Program-made: the position numbers and the translations under genes
Notes under the pieces: generated by a model
What the model was told of the DNA's origin: nothing
Database searches by the model: none
The model's input: only the letters and a program-made list of their open reading frames with translations
Shown: positions 13,840-22,325 of the stretch, one piece after another
How the letters are laid out: every line of letters starts with the position of its first letter
Position numbering within the stretch: the stretch's first letter is position 1
Origin: Craterostigma plantagineum
Lineage: Eukaryota > Streptophyta > Magnoliopsida > Lamiales > Linderniaceae
Length of the DNA stretch: 64,000 bases
Reading direction: 5' to 3'
Assembly: GCA_027422505.1 (NCBI GenBank)
Contig: JAPQWV010001062.1
Coordinates: 1 to 64,000, forward strand

Positions 13840-14264
13840 TGTAACATCCCGTCCCATACCGGGTGTCACTGTAGCATCCGTCCCTACCGAGACCTGTGGG
13901 GTTGGGCCCACCACACTCCGACTGATAGTCTGGCCCCACTGTACCACCAATTAACCTTTCAGCGTGCTTCGTCCTCGCTCACACGCACCCTGGGCAAACT
14001 TCCCAGGGGGTCACCCATCCTAAGATTGCTTCAAGTCAAGCACGCTTAACTTCGAAGTTCTTTCGGATGGACTCCCGAAAAGGTAGGTCGACCTTGGTGA
14101 TATGAGTAGTACTATCAATTCTTTTATACGATTCTTAGCCTGACATGCCCATACATTGTCAGTCTCAGGATCCCCTCTCATTCGGGTGTCGGATCGGTTC
14201 GTTCATGTACCCCTTCGCCTAGAAGCCTGCCAGGAGCCGCTCCTTGTCCGTGCATCTCTTTGGC
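13840..14264 (-). repeat. Module A, left: LTR-terminal segment with 5S-like core
   Basis: This 425-bp segment matches 21901-22325 almost base for base; TGTAACATCC versus TGTCACATCC at the outer end is the only difference I noticed. On the minus strand it contains a TATA-like CGTATAAAAG (near 14120), then a 5S-rRNA-like stretch, then the terminus GGGATGTTACA. Matching of the two copies stops at TTTGGC. The organisation resembles a Cassandra-type LTR, in which a 5S-derived sequence sits in the LTR. Here it lies at the distal end of a much larger gypsy LTR. Confidence 0.8.
13999..14080 (-). promoter_or_regulatory. 5S rRNA-derived segment with internal Pol III promoter elements
   Basis: Read on the minus strand, this segment carries GAAGTTAAGCGTGCTTG, which matches the box A region of plant 5S rRNA. 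It is followed at natural spacing by TTAGGATGGGTGACC and CCTGGGAAGT, which match the intermediate element/box C region. The 5S 5' and 3' thirds are not preserved, so this is not a complete 5S gene. Cassandra retrotransposons are known to carry such 5S segments in LTRs. Transcription by Pol III here is inferred only from motif retention. Confidence 0.82.
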
Positions 14265-14364
14265 ACCGGCGATCACTCCCCGCCCTCGTCGGCCCCGGGC
14301 GTCACATGCCCACCAGCTTCCGCCTGGTTCGTCCCCGAACCAGCACCGTACTGTGAGAGGTTGT

Positions 14365-14376
14365 GCTCTGATACCA
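14365..14376 (-). other. Second primer-binding site (tRNA-Met type), inside left LTR region
   Basis: The minus strand reads TGGTATCAGAGC, complementary to the 3' end of initiator tRNA-Met, three bases after the terminus CCTGACA of segment B (14380). A PBS normally follows a 5' LTR, but this one lies downstream of a 3' LTR. About 100 bp of unrelated leader (14265-14364) separates it from module A. It is a sign of chimerism. Confidence 0.8.
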
Positions 14377-14943
14377 CTCTGTCAGGACCCGTCGTCCCGC
14401 CCTCGTAATCCGTTCTAAATCTAGTGTTAATGCTTTGGTATTGTGCGAATACGTAAAAATGCGAATAAAATTTTTCATTTTGAAATGCAAGCGGAAATCT
14501 TATATACATGTCAAAAGAATGTTTTACATCGTTCTACATCTTTATCATGTCCATGTTTGCAAAATACAAGTGTACGTGTGTGTGTGCAGCCAAAAGCTCC
14601 CTATGCGCCCGGCCTTCACAGGTCGTCATCCATACACACACTCCCACCTCAAAAGCGGTCGGACTGCGTCAAAAGATCGGCCTTGCATAAAAGTCAGATC
14701 ACGTACCGTGATCGTCAGTACCTACAACACGTAACATAAATAATGAGCCACCGAGGCTCAGTAAGCAGAAATTATGCATGAATGCACGTGTCCTAACGGA
14801 CGACAATCCACGTCGTCGTTTTCTAACGCTCGTACTCTTTTTCTCATACTCGTACTCTTTTCTTTTGCTCTTACTCTTTTTCTTATACTCTCCTTCCTTA
14901 CGGGCCCTCGGCTTTCATTTCCCCAGCCTCTTATTCCACCTTG

Positions 14944-15098
14944 TCGTACGGGGTATTTACCCAGCCTCTTATTCAGGCCTTATCATACGGGGTATTTACC
15001 CAGCCTCTTATTCAGGCCTTATCGTACGGGGTATTTACCCAGCCTCTTATTCAGGCCTTATCGTACGGGTATTTACCCGGCCTCTTATTCAGGCCTTA
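14944..15098. repeat. 39-bp minisatellite (about 4 units) in the LTR
   Basis: The 39-bp unit begins TCGTACGGGGTATTTACCC and ends TTCAGGCCTTA. It occurs about four times with one 1-bp shortening. Each unit holds the perfect small palindrome GGGTA-TT-TACCC and the palindrome AGGCCT. A degenerate extra unit precedes it. Confidence 0.88.
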
Positions 15099-15539
15099 AA
15101 GGCTGCATAGGGGAAGCCGTGACTCTTCATTCGAGTCGACACAAACGCCAATATCGGCGAATATACATCGCACACAGACGATCTCATGAACGCTCATACC
15201 TCGCTCCTTACGTACTACTCATGCATGCAAGTGCTCGTGCTTATGCTCATATACATATGCAAGTCATGCCGTCATGCATATGATTTAATCATCTCATACG
15301 TACGCATTTCATAGAAAATACACGAGCACGTAATTCACATACTTGGACGCAGGCAAGTTACGTGTCATAGTTGAATTTCTACTTACTTGGAGTCCGTAGA
15401 TTAACTGCTACTGGATCGGCGAAATTCCTAATTTTCGACCTTAATCATAAAATTATTATGTTAGCACATCTTTCCGAAATATTGGTTATTTATGAACTGG
15501 AAAAGTGTTGAAATATTTTCCTTAATAGTGTATGTGAAG

Positions 15540-16440
15540 ATCTCGATATTTTTCCTAGCTTCGACATTTTGATCTATTTGAAGATCTCGACATCTAGAGG
15601 GACTCGACATTTTACCCTACATTTGTAACGGGCGAAGTCGACATGAGCTCGACATTTTCATTCCTTTCATTTCGATATTTAACTCGACATTTCCTCTAGT
15701 ATTTTGATATTTTTCCTTAGTACTTCGACATTTGAGGGTTTCGATATTTATCATTAAAACGTCTCGACATTATTGGGTATGAGCTCGACATTTATTTTAA
15801 TTTGAGGTCTCGACATTTGCGTGAAGCTCGACATTTTACCATAGCATCCCGACATTTTTCTAGTCATTTTATCATTCGACATTTGTTTCGGTATAACCTC
15901 GATATTATACACATGAGGGTTCGATATTTTCGTTTTATAAAGATGTCGATATGAAGAGGTTAAATGTCGAGGTGTATGAGGGTTTCGACATTTGGGCTGA
16001 AGAGTCTCGACATCTTGTGTGTGTTTTAGGAACTCGACATTTCTATCTTAATCATTCGACATTTTATTTGTTAATTTGGAACATGAGATGTCGACTTTTA
16101 TCTAGTATTTCAATTCGACATTTTGGGGTAAATGTCGATATAGCTCAACATGGCTCGACATTGTGCCTCGACCTCTTTCTTTAGTAGGGTTTCGATATTT
16201 TTCATTAAAATGTCGACATGTTACTGACATGGTAACTCGACATTTAATAATTCCCGTTATGTTACTCGACATCTTTTATGACATTTCGACATTTATCCTT
16301 ATAGAGTGGCTCGACATTTTGCTAGACAACGGCCTCCACATCTTACATGACTTGAGATCTCGATATGTCTTATAAGTGAGTCTCGACATTTAACACTTGT
16401 CGATATGCTATGTCGACTTCTTAAGCACTCGACATTTATA
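15540..16440. repeat. Cluster of TCGACATTT/TCGATATTT motifs in the LTR
   Basis: Across about 900 bp the nonamer TCGACATTT or its variant TCGATATTT recurs every 15-50 bp, some tens of copies, mostly in one orientation, with unrelated A+T-rich spacers. It is not a simple tandem repeat because the spacing varies. The mirrored copy is at about 23100-24000. A regulatory or structural role is only an inference. Confidence 0.8.
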
Positions 16441-17246
16441 TTTGTTTCGCCATTTTCACCATTTCCAGCGTTCATCATCCCCAAATTCGCCTCGCAGCTC
16501 GTTCTTCCTAGAATTTCAAGCTCTAAATCACATACTAAGTTACTTAACTTCACATTTGCACCTACCTAAACCCTCATTGCGACCCTAAGTTCGGCTTCTT
16601 TTTCTTTTTTAGGGTTTCTCGTGTTCTTCCCCCAACCGTATGCCTTTAATGCCATTAATGCTCTTCAACTACCTCTAAAGTAAGGAATTTAAGAGCTTAA
16701 GGAGGGTGTTTAACTTACTAACTCCGAATTCTCGAGCTTCTTGGTCCAAACTTGGCTCGGCTTCTTCTCCTTCTCCTTTCTTTCCTTCGTCTTTGTTTCG
16801 TGGGTTTTCTTTTGGGTGTGTTGTCGAGTTTTTTGAGTTTGTTTGACTAAGTATTATTTTTATTAGGTAAGGCATGGGTTTTCCTTGAAATGGGGGCTTT
16901 GTCTCCTAATTGGGCTTCTTGCAAATTTGGGCCTAATTCTACTTTAGCCCACTTGAAAATTCTTATCATAGTAAGTTCATGGCCCAGATGGAATCCTAGC
17001 CCACATTCTCATATAATTGTTATTAAGTCTTCTTCCTTCCTTAATAGTGCCTAAAAAAAAAATCCCTTACATAAATTTAGGGATCGTCGTAAGCACGTTA
17101 TTATTAGCACGTAATACTCACAATCACGAGCATGAAATTTCATGAATTCACATAAAGGTAGAACATATACGTAATTAACACAAAATCACGTAATTCATAC
17201 ACATAATTTATTGGCCGACCTAATTTTCAGGGACCGGGGTCCTACA

Positions 17247-17262
17247 TCCTCCCCCCCTTAAG
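17247..17262 (-). other. Polypurine tract of the gypsy element
   Basis: On the minus strand the purine run AAGGGGGGGAGGA ends immediately before the LTR terminus TGTAGGACCCC. This is the expected position for the plus-strand primer of reverse transcription, 20 bases beyond the pol stop codon. Confidence 0.9.
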
Positions 17263-17281
17263 GAGGATTTCGCCCCCGAAA

Positions 17282-20011
17282 TCAGTCCGTGTGAAACAAA
17301 TCGGGATAACAAATTCGCATTTCGTCCTCCCGTTCCCATGTGGCTTCTTCCGTGGATTGGTTTCGCCACAGTACTTTCACTAAGGGGATATCTTTATTCC
17401 TTAGTCTTTTAGTCTCGTACATCAATATCTCCACCGGAGTCTCTTCGTAGCTTAGATCCGGTTTCAATTGTTGGTGTAGGGACTCGTTTCCTAGAACGTG
17501 GTTCGGGTCAGCTATGTATTTCCGTAGCGTCGAGACGTGGAACACGTCATGCACTTGCGATAATGACGCAGGCAGCTCTAGTTGGTAGGCTACTTCGCCG
17601 ACCCTCTTTACTATTCGGAAGGGACCTATGTACCTAGGGCTTAGCTTTCCTTTCTTCCCAAACCTTCTCACGCCCTTCATCGGCGATACTTTAACAAACA
17701 CCATATCGTCTTCTTCGAACTCCAGTGGTCGACGTCTTCGGTCAGCGTAGCTTTTATGTCGACTCTGTGCCGTTTGCATTCTTTCTCGTATGGTGGTAAT
17801 GGCTTCCGTCATCTCTCGTACGATGTCGGGGCCTAACAGTGCCCGTTCACCAACCTCGTCCCAATGCACGGGGGATCTGCACCTACGCCCGTATAGCGCT
17901 TCGTACGGTGCCATCCCGATGGTGACGTGGTAGCTATTGTTGTACGAGAACTCGATCAAGGGGAGGTACCTACTCCAATTTCCTTTGAAATCGAGTACGC
18001 ATGCTCGTAGCATGTCCTCCAATGTCTGTATCGTTCTCTCGGATTGACCGTCTGTCTGCGGGTGGTAGGCGGTACTAAAGGACAGCCTCGTTCCCATCGC
18101 CTTTTGCAAACTTGTCCAGAATTTCGATAGAAATCTGGAGTCGCGATCCGAGACTATCGACGATGGAACGCCGTGCAGTCGCACTATCTCCTGAATATAG
18201 AGCTCCGCGTACCGTTCCATGGAATACGTCGTACTTATTGGTAGGAAATGGGCCGACTTGGTTAGTCGGTCGACAATCACCCAAATCGCGTCGTGTCCTT
18301 TCGCATTCCTAGGCAATCCTACTACGAAGTCCATGGTAATGTTATCCCATTTCCATTCCGGAATGGGTAACGGTTGCAGGGTTCCTGCCGGCCTTTGATG
18401 CTCGGCTTTGATCTGCTGGCATGTCAGGCATTGACTCACGAAGGTCGCGATGTCCTTTTTCATGCCTGGCCACCAGTAGTTTTCCTTTAAGTCTCTGTAC
18501 ATCTTCGTTGCTCCTGGATGTACCGAGTATGCTGTAGCGTGTGCTTCCGTCATTATTAGCCGTCGTAGTTCGGCGTTGTCTGGCACGTACAACCGGTTCT
18601 TGAAGTATAATCGTTCGCCTTCCCGTATCATAAGGTCTCCAGTGGTTTGTTCCGGTTGTGCCTCCTTAATCTTTACATATAACTCGTCTGCTCCTTGCGC
18701 TGTCTTGATCTGCTCCAGCAGTGTCGGTTGCAACGTTAGGGCCGCTAGCTGCGCCTCGACTTCGCCTAACCTTACGACTTCTACTTCCAGCAGTTGCAGT
18801 TCTGTACTAATTGCTTTTCGGCTTAAGGCATCGGCTACTATGTTTGCCTTGCCTGGGTGGTAGTTGATTACACAGTCGTAATCCTTAACTAACTCTAACC
18901 ACCTCCTCTGCCTCATATTTAACTCCTTTTGTGTAAAGAAGTATTTGAGGCTCTTGTGGTCGGTGTATATCTCACACCGCTCTCCATAGAGGTAGTGCCT
19001 CCAGATCTTGAGAGCAAAGACTACTGCCGCCAGTTCTAGGTCGTGCGTCGGGTAATTCTTCTCGTACTCCTTTAGTTGACGAGAGGCGTATGCTACTACA
19101 TTCCCGTTCTGCATTAGCACACATCCTAACCCGTTCTTCGACGCATCGCTATAAACGGTAAACCCTCCTGCTCCCGATGGGATTGTGAGAACTGGGGCCG
19201 TCGTAAGCCTTTCCTTCAGCTCTTGGAAGCTCCGTTCACATTCTACGGTCCACTGAAAAGGCGTATTCTTCTTGGTCAGCCTCGTCAGTGTCGATGCTAT
19301 CTTCGAGAAGTCCTTTATGAACTTCCTATAGTATCCTGCCAGACCGAGGAAGCTTCGTATTTCCGTCACGTTCGTCGGCCTGGGCCAATTGCTAATAGCT
19401 TCTATCTTCTTCGGGTCCACTGAGATTCCTTCTCCTGATACTATGTGCCCTAAGAAGGCGACTTGGTCGAGCCAAAATTCGCACTTCTTGAACTTGGCGT
19501 ATAGTTGCTTCTCCTGTAGTATCCCTAGAACTTCCCTCAGGTGTTCTTCGTGCTCCTCCTTCGTTTTCGAGTAGACTAGGATGTCATCTATGAAGACGAT
19601 GACAGACCTATCTAAGTATGGCTTGAACACCCGGTTCATTAAATCCATAAAGGCTGCGGGCGCATTAGTCAACCCGAATGGCATCACCAGAAATTCGTAG
19701 TGGCCATAACGGGTACTAAAGGCCGTCTTCGGGACGTCTTCTTTCCGGATCCTTAGTTGGTGATAGCCTGATCTTAAGTCGATCTTGGAGAAGACCGTTG
19801 CACTTTGCAGTTGATCGAATAGATCGTCTATCCTAGGGAGTGGGTACTTGTTCTTGATCGTCAACTTGTTCAACTCTCTGTAGTCTATGCATAGTCTCAT
19901 GGATCCGTCTTTCTTTTTCACGAATAGCACCGGCGCTCCCCAAGGAGAGAAACTCGGCTGTATGAACTCCTTCTGCATGAGTTCGTCGAGTTGATCCTTT
20001 AATTCCTTCAT
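17282..20011 (-). CDS. pol: Ty3/gypsy Pol: RT, RNase H, integrase, chromodomain
   Basis: This 909-residue frame encodes the replication enzymes of a chromovirus. Reverse transcriptase occupies about 1-190, with catalytic D78 in [12 protein letters not shown] and the FIDD box at 140-143. RNase H covers about 280-400, with D289, E326, D351 and the DALSR end. The integrase zinc region has H491, H498, C528 and C531. The integrase core has D561, D622 and E658 with 35 residues between the last two. A C-terminal chromodomain-like block (about 855-905, EATWERE) fits the Tekay/Del lineage. The natural frame opens further upstream to about 20081 with no ATG, because protease and RT belong to one polyprotein. 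A 1-base loss at about 20085 puts this part out of frame with Gag-protease. All catalytic residues appear intact. Confidence 0.95.
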   Translation of the reverse strand: MKELKDQLDELMQKEFIQPSFSPWGAPVLFVKKKDGSMRLCIDYRELNKLTIKNKYPLPRIDDLFDQLQSATVFSKIDLRSGYHQLRIRKEDVPKTAFSTRYGHYEFLVMPFGLTNAPAAFMDLMNRVFKPYLDRSVIVFIDDILVYSKTKEEHEEHLREVLGILQEKQLYAKFKKCEFWLDQVAFLGHIVSGEGISVDPKKIEAISNWPRPTNVTEIRSFLGLAGYYRKFIKDFSKIASTLTRLTKKNTPFQWTVECERSFQELKERLTTAPVLTIPSGAGGFTVYSDASKNGLGCVLMQNGNVVAYASRQLKEYEKNYPTHDLELAAVVFALKIWRHYLYGERCEIYTDHKSLKYFFTQKELNMRQRRWLELVKDYDCVINYHPGKANIVADALSRKAISTELQLLEVEVVRLGEVEAQLAALTLQPTLLEQIKTAQGADELYVKIKEAQPEQTTGDLMIREGERLYFKNRLYVPDNAELRRLIMTEAHATAYSVHPGATKMYRDLKENYWWPGMKKDIATFVSQCLTCQQIKAEHQRPAGTLQPLPIPEWKWDNITMDFVVGLPRNAKGHDAIWVIVDRLTKSAHFLPISTTYSMERYAELYIQEIVRLHGVPSSIVSDRDSRFLSKFWTSLQKAMGTRLSFSTAYHPQTDGQSERTIQTLEDMLRACVLDFKGNWSRYLPLIEFSYNNSYHVTIGMAPYEALYGRRCRSPVHWDEVGERALLGPDIVREMTEAITTIRERMQTAQSRHKSYADRRRRPLEFEEDDMVFVKVSPMKGVRRFGKKGKLSPRYIGPFRIVKRVGEVAYQLELPASLSQVHDVFHVSTLRKYIADPNHVLGNESLHQQLKPDLSYEETPVEILMYETKRLRNKDIPLVKVLWRNQSTEEATWEREDEMRICYPDLFHTD

Positions 20012-20082
20012 CTCCGTCGGTGCTAGCCGATAGGGCGTCTTAGATACTGGTGCCGCTCCAGGTACCAGATCTATAACGAACT

Positions 20083-21744
20083 CTATTCCCGTTCGGGCGG
20101 TAGTCCCGGTAACTCTTCGGGAAACACGTCGGGGAAGTCCTTAACTATTGGTACTTCCTCGAGTTTCGGGGAGGCGTTCTCTTCCGACTTGATAGCGAAT
20201 ACCAGATAGGCTTCACACCCCGATTTGATCAGTCGCTGAGCTTTCAACGCTGATATTCTAGAGATCATGGTCCCTTTACTAGTTCCTACGAACTTAAGGG
20301 TTTCATCTCCGTCTACGTTGAGTGTGACTATCTTGCGGTGGCAGTCTATGACAGCTCCGTACTTTGACAGCCAATCCATTGCAAGGATTACCTCATAATC
20401 ATTCATGGGAATTATTATGAGGTCTGTGGGCAGTTCCTTGTCCCCGATTACTATTGGGCAATCCCGTAAAACCTGATTGGTTTGGGTGGAATTCCCGTTT
20501 GGAACTGTTACCCTAAATTCGCACTCAGCTTGGTGAGGCGTGACTCCTACCCTCGCGACATACTTATTACACGCGAATGAATGGGTCGCTCCTGAGTCGA
20601 CTAGTATGCATGTGGGGGTCTGGTAAACGAGGAGGGTACCTGTCACCACGGCCGGGTTATTTTCCGCTTCTTCGGAGGTTATGGTGTAGACCCTGGCCGG
20701 TACCCTTGGAGGTTCTATCGGGTTCCTAGCTTGGCTTCCGGATACATCTTCCGGACATGCCCTCGAATAATGGCCCGTCTTGCCACACTTGTAGCAAACG
20801 GCGTTCTGGGAGTTGCAGACTCCCGAGTGTCTCCGTGCGCATTTCGGGCATACGGGTAGATCCAGCTGGGGCCTACCCTGGTTGGGCTTGAACTGTGGGG
20901 GTGGTCCAGGTCGATATTGAGGCCCCTGTTTCCCTTCCTGGGCCACGAATTGCCGTTTCGGATTACTTCCGCTCCCCTGCGGCCCTTGTGCGAATTTACG
21001 CTTAGCTTCTTGGGCGCGAGCTATTCTAGACTCGGCCTGCTCCGCCACGAGCGCTCTCTCAGCCACTTGTGCATACGTGGCCCCTTGCACACCCGCCATA
21101 CTTACATCCCGATATAACTCGGGTTTCAGTCCTTCTATGAACCGCTCGACCTTGAGCGCGTCTGTGCTGACCATATGAGCAGCGAACCTTGAAAGCTGCT
21201 CGAACTTCCTGATGTACTCCGCCACTGTCATGGATCCTTGGCGGAGGTTGATGAATTCGTTCATCCTTTGGGCTCTGACCGGGGCGGTGTAGTACTTTCC
21301 TCGGAAAATCTCCTTAAACCGATCCCAACTCATCGTTAGTGGATTTTCGATGGCTGAGACGGTGTCCCACCAGTGTCCGGCGCTCCCCCTTAGCAGGTAG
21401 GCAGCGCACATGACCTTTTCCGCTTCGGGTGTGCGGCTATGCTGGAACATGTTCTCCAGCGTCCTTAGCCAGTCTTCAGCGGAGGTAGGGTCTGCAGCAT
21501 CCTCGAACAGTGGAGGATTGAGCTTTCTGAACCTCTCTCCGATCATCTCAATTCGTTCCGGTGGGGGAGGTAAGTTGGCTGGTTGCCCACCAGCATTTTG
21601 CTGGATCAGCTGCTGAATCTGGGCCGATTGTTGCCGGACCAGTTCAGTCAGCTGCAGGATGGTAGCATCCCGACTGTCAGGGGGGTTATTAGTGTCCCTA
21701 CCCTGATCAGATTCCCTGCTTCCTTCTCCTCTAAGTCTTACCAT
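20083..21744 (-). CDS. gag: Ty3/gypsy Gag-protease (separated from Pol by a frameshift)
   Basis: This 553-residue protein builds the virus-like particle. The retrotransposon-gag fold covers about 75-240 ([16 protein letters not shown]). A CCHC zinc knuckle sits at C317, C320, H325 and C330 ([14 protein letters not shown]), preceded by an extra CPKC..C motif at about 299-310. An aspartic protease with DSGATHSF at 383-390 follows. The start ATG lies 157 bp after the end of the LTR, with the PBS in between, as expected for the first gene of the element. The frame stops after [10 protein letters not shown], in the linker that normally runs into RT. Reading resumes one frame over, so one base has been lost. 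This looks like a mutation and not a programmed shift, because I see no slippery site. Otherwise the protein is complete. Confidence 0.94.
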   Translation of the reverse strand: MVRLRGEGSRESDQGRDTNNPPDSRDATILQLTELVRQQSAQIQQLIQQNAGGQPANLPPPPERIEMIGERFRKLNPPLFEDAADPTSAEDWLRTLENMFQHSRTPEAEKVMCAAYLLRGSAGHWWDTVSAIENPLTMSWDRFKEIFRGKYYTAPVRAQRMNEFINLRQGSMTVAEYIRKFEQLSRFAAHMVSTDALKVERFIEGLKPELYRDVSMAGVQGATYAQVAERALVAEQAESRIARAQEAKRKFAQGPQGSGSNPKRQFVAQEGKQGPQYRPGPPPQFKPNQGRPQLDLPVCPKCARRHSGVCNSQNAVCYKCGKTGHYSRACPEDVSGSQARNPIEPPRVPARVYTITSEEAENNPAVVTGTLLVYQTPTCILVDSGATHSFACNKYVARVGVTPHQAECEFRVTVPNGNSTQTNQVLRDCPIVIGDKELPTDLIIIPMNDYEVILAMDWLSKYGAVIDCHRKIVTLNVDGDETLKFVGTSKGTMISRISALKAQRLIKSGCEAYLVFAIKSEENASPKLEEVPIVKDFPDVFPEELPGLPPERE

Positions 21745-21885
21745 TTTCTCAACCTATCCTGATAATTCCTAAGGCCAATAAATCAAACCATACAATAAAT
21801 TCACATAACATCGTACTTACAAGCAAGGCCGCTTCCACGCTTTTGAGTGTGTGTGTATGGACAGTCTGCAGGACCTGTGACCGAA

Positions 21886-21897
21886 GCTCTGATACCA
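21886..21897 (-). other. Primer-binding site of the gypsy element (tRNA-Met)
   Basis: The minus strand reads TGGTATCAGAGC three bases after the LTR terminus GGGATGTGACA at 21901. This is the position required for minus-strand priming. The following 5' leader (21745-21885) has a short TG-rich run and no gene. Confidence 0.92.
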
Positions 21898-21900
21898 CTC

Positions 21901-22325
21901 TGTCACATCCCGTCCCATACCGGGTGTCACTGTAGCATCCGTCCCTACCGAGACCTGTGGGGTTGGGCCCACCACACTCCGACTGATAGTCTGGCCCCAC
22001 TGTACCACCAATTAACCTTTCAGCGTGCTTCGTCCTCGCTCACACGCACCCTGGGCAAACTTCCCAGGGGGTCACCCATCCTAAGATTGCTTCAAGTCAA
22101 GCACGCTTAACTTCGAAGTTCTTTCGGATGGACTCCCGAAAAGGTAGGTCGACCTTGGTGATATGAGTAGTACTATCAATTCTTTTATACGATTCTTAGC
22201 CTGACATGCCCATACATTGTCAGTCTCAGGATCCCCTCTCATTCGGGTGTCGGATCGGTTCGTTCATGTACCCCTTCGCCTAGAAGCCTGCCAGGAGCCG
22301 CTCCTTGTCCGTGCATCTCTTTGGC
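21901..22325 (-). repeat. Module A, right: LTR-terminal segment with 5S-like core
   Basis: This is a direct repeat of 13840-14264, in the same orientation. On the minus strand it ends GGGATGTGACA directly before the primer-binding site. At its other side it is fused to the inverted B segment through a GGCC shared by both sequences (22323-22326). The leader and second PBS that adjoin the left copy are absent here. Confidence 0.85.
22060..22141 (-). promoter_or_regulatory. 5S rRNA-derived segment, right copy
   Basis: The sequence is the same as at 13999-14080. The minus strand carries AAGTTAAGCGTGCTTG and GGATGGGTGACC at 5S-like spacing. If active, Pol III transcription would run toward gag-pol through the LTR end and the PBS. 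That is an inference. Confidence 0.8.

Larger units (their letters stand above)
14380..17246 (-). repeat. Long LTR segment B, left copy (3' LTR body)
   Basis: This 2867-bp segment reads on the minus strand from TGTAGGACCCC, directly after the polypurine tract, to GGTCCTGACA. Its ends form a short imperfect inverted repeat (TGT-AGGACCC). It contains a 39-bp minisatellite, a pyrimidine-rich run (14815-14890), a cluster of TCGACATTT-like motifs and a short A-run at 17055. It holds no plausible gene, and its open frames are incidental. A nearly identical but inverted copy lies at 22326-25160. Confidence 0.88.

Noticed and set aside
13999..14080. A functional 5S rRNA gene
   Set aside because: Only the internal promoter region is conserved. 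The outer thirds of 5S rRNA are absent or unrelated and there is no tandem 5S repeat context.
14774..14890. Signal-peptide-like hydrophobic stretch (LFLILVLFSFALTLFLIL)
   Set aside because: It is the translation of a pyrimidine-rich LTR run (CTCTTTTTCTTATACTC), not a gene.
14143..15283. Open frames in the LTR (and their mirror copies at 24257-25264), one with repeated PASYSGL-type residues
   Set aside because: The repeats are the translated 39-bp minisatellite and the frames lie wholly inside LTR sequence. No homology is recognised.
20060..20090. Programmed ribosomal frameshift between Gag-protease and Pol
   Set aside because: The break is in the protease-RT linker, no slippery heptamer is visible, and a simple 1-base loss explains it.
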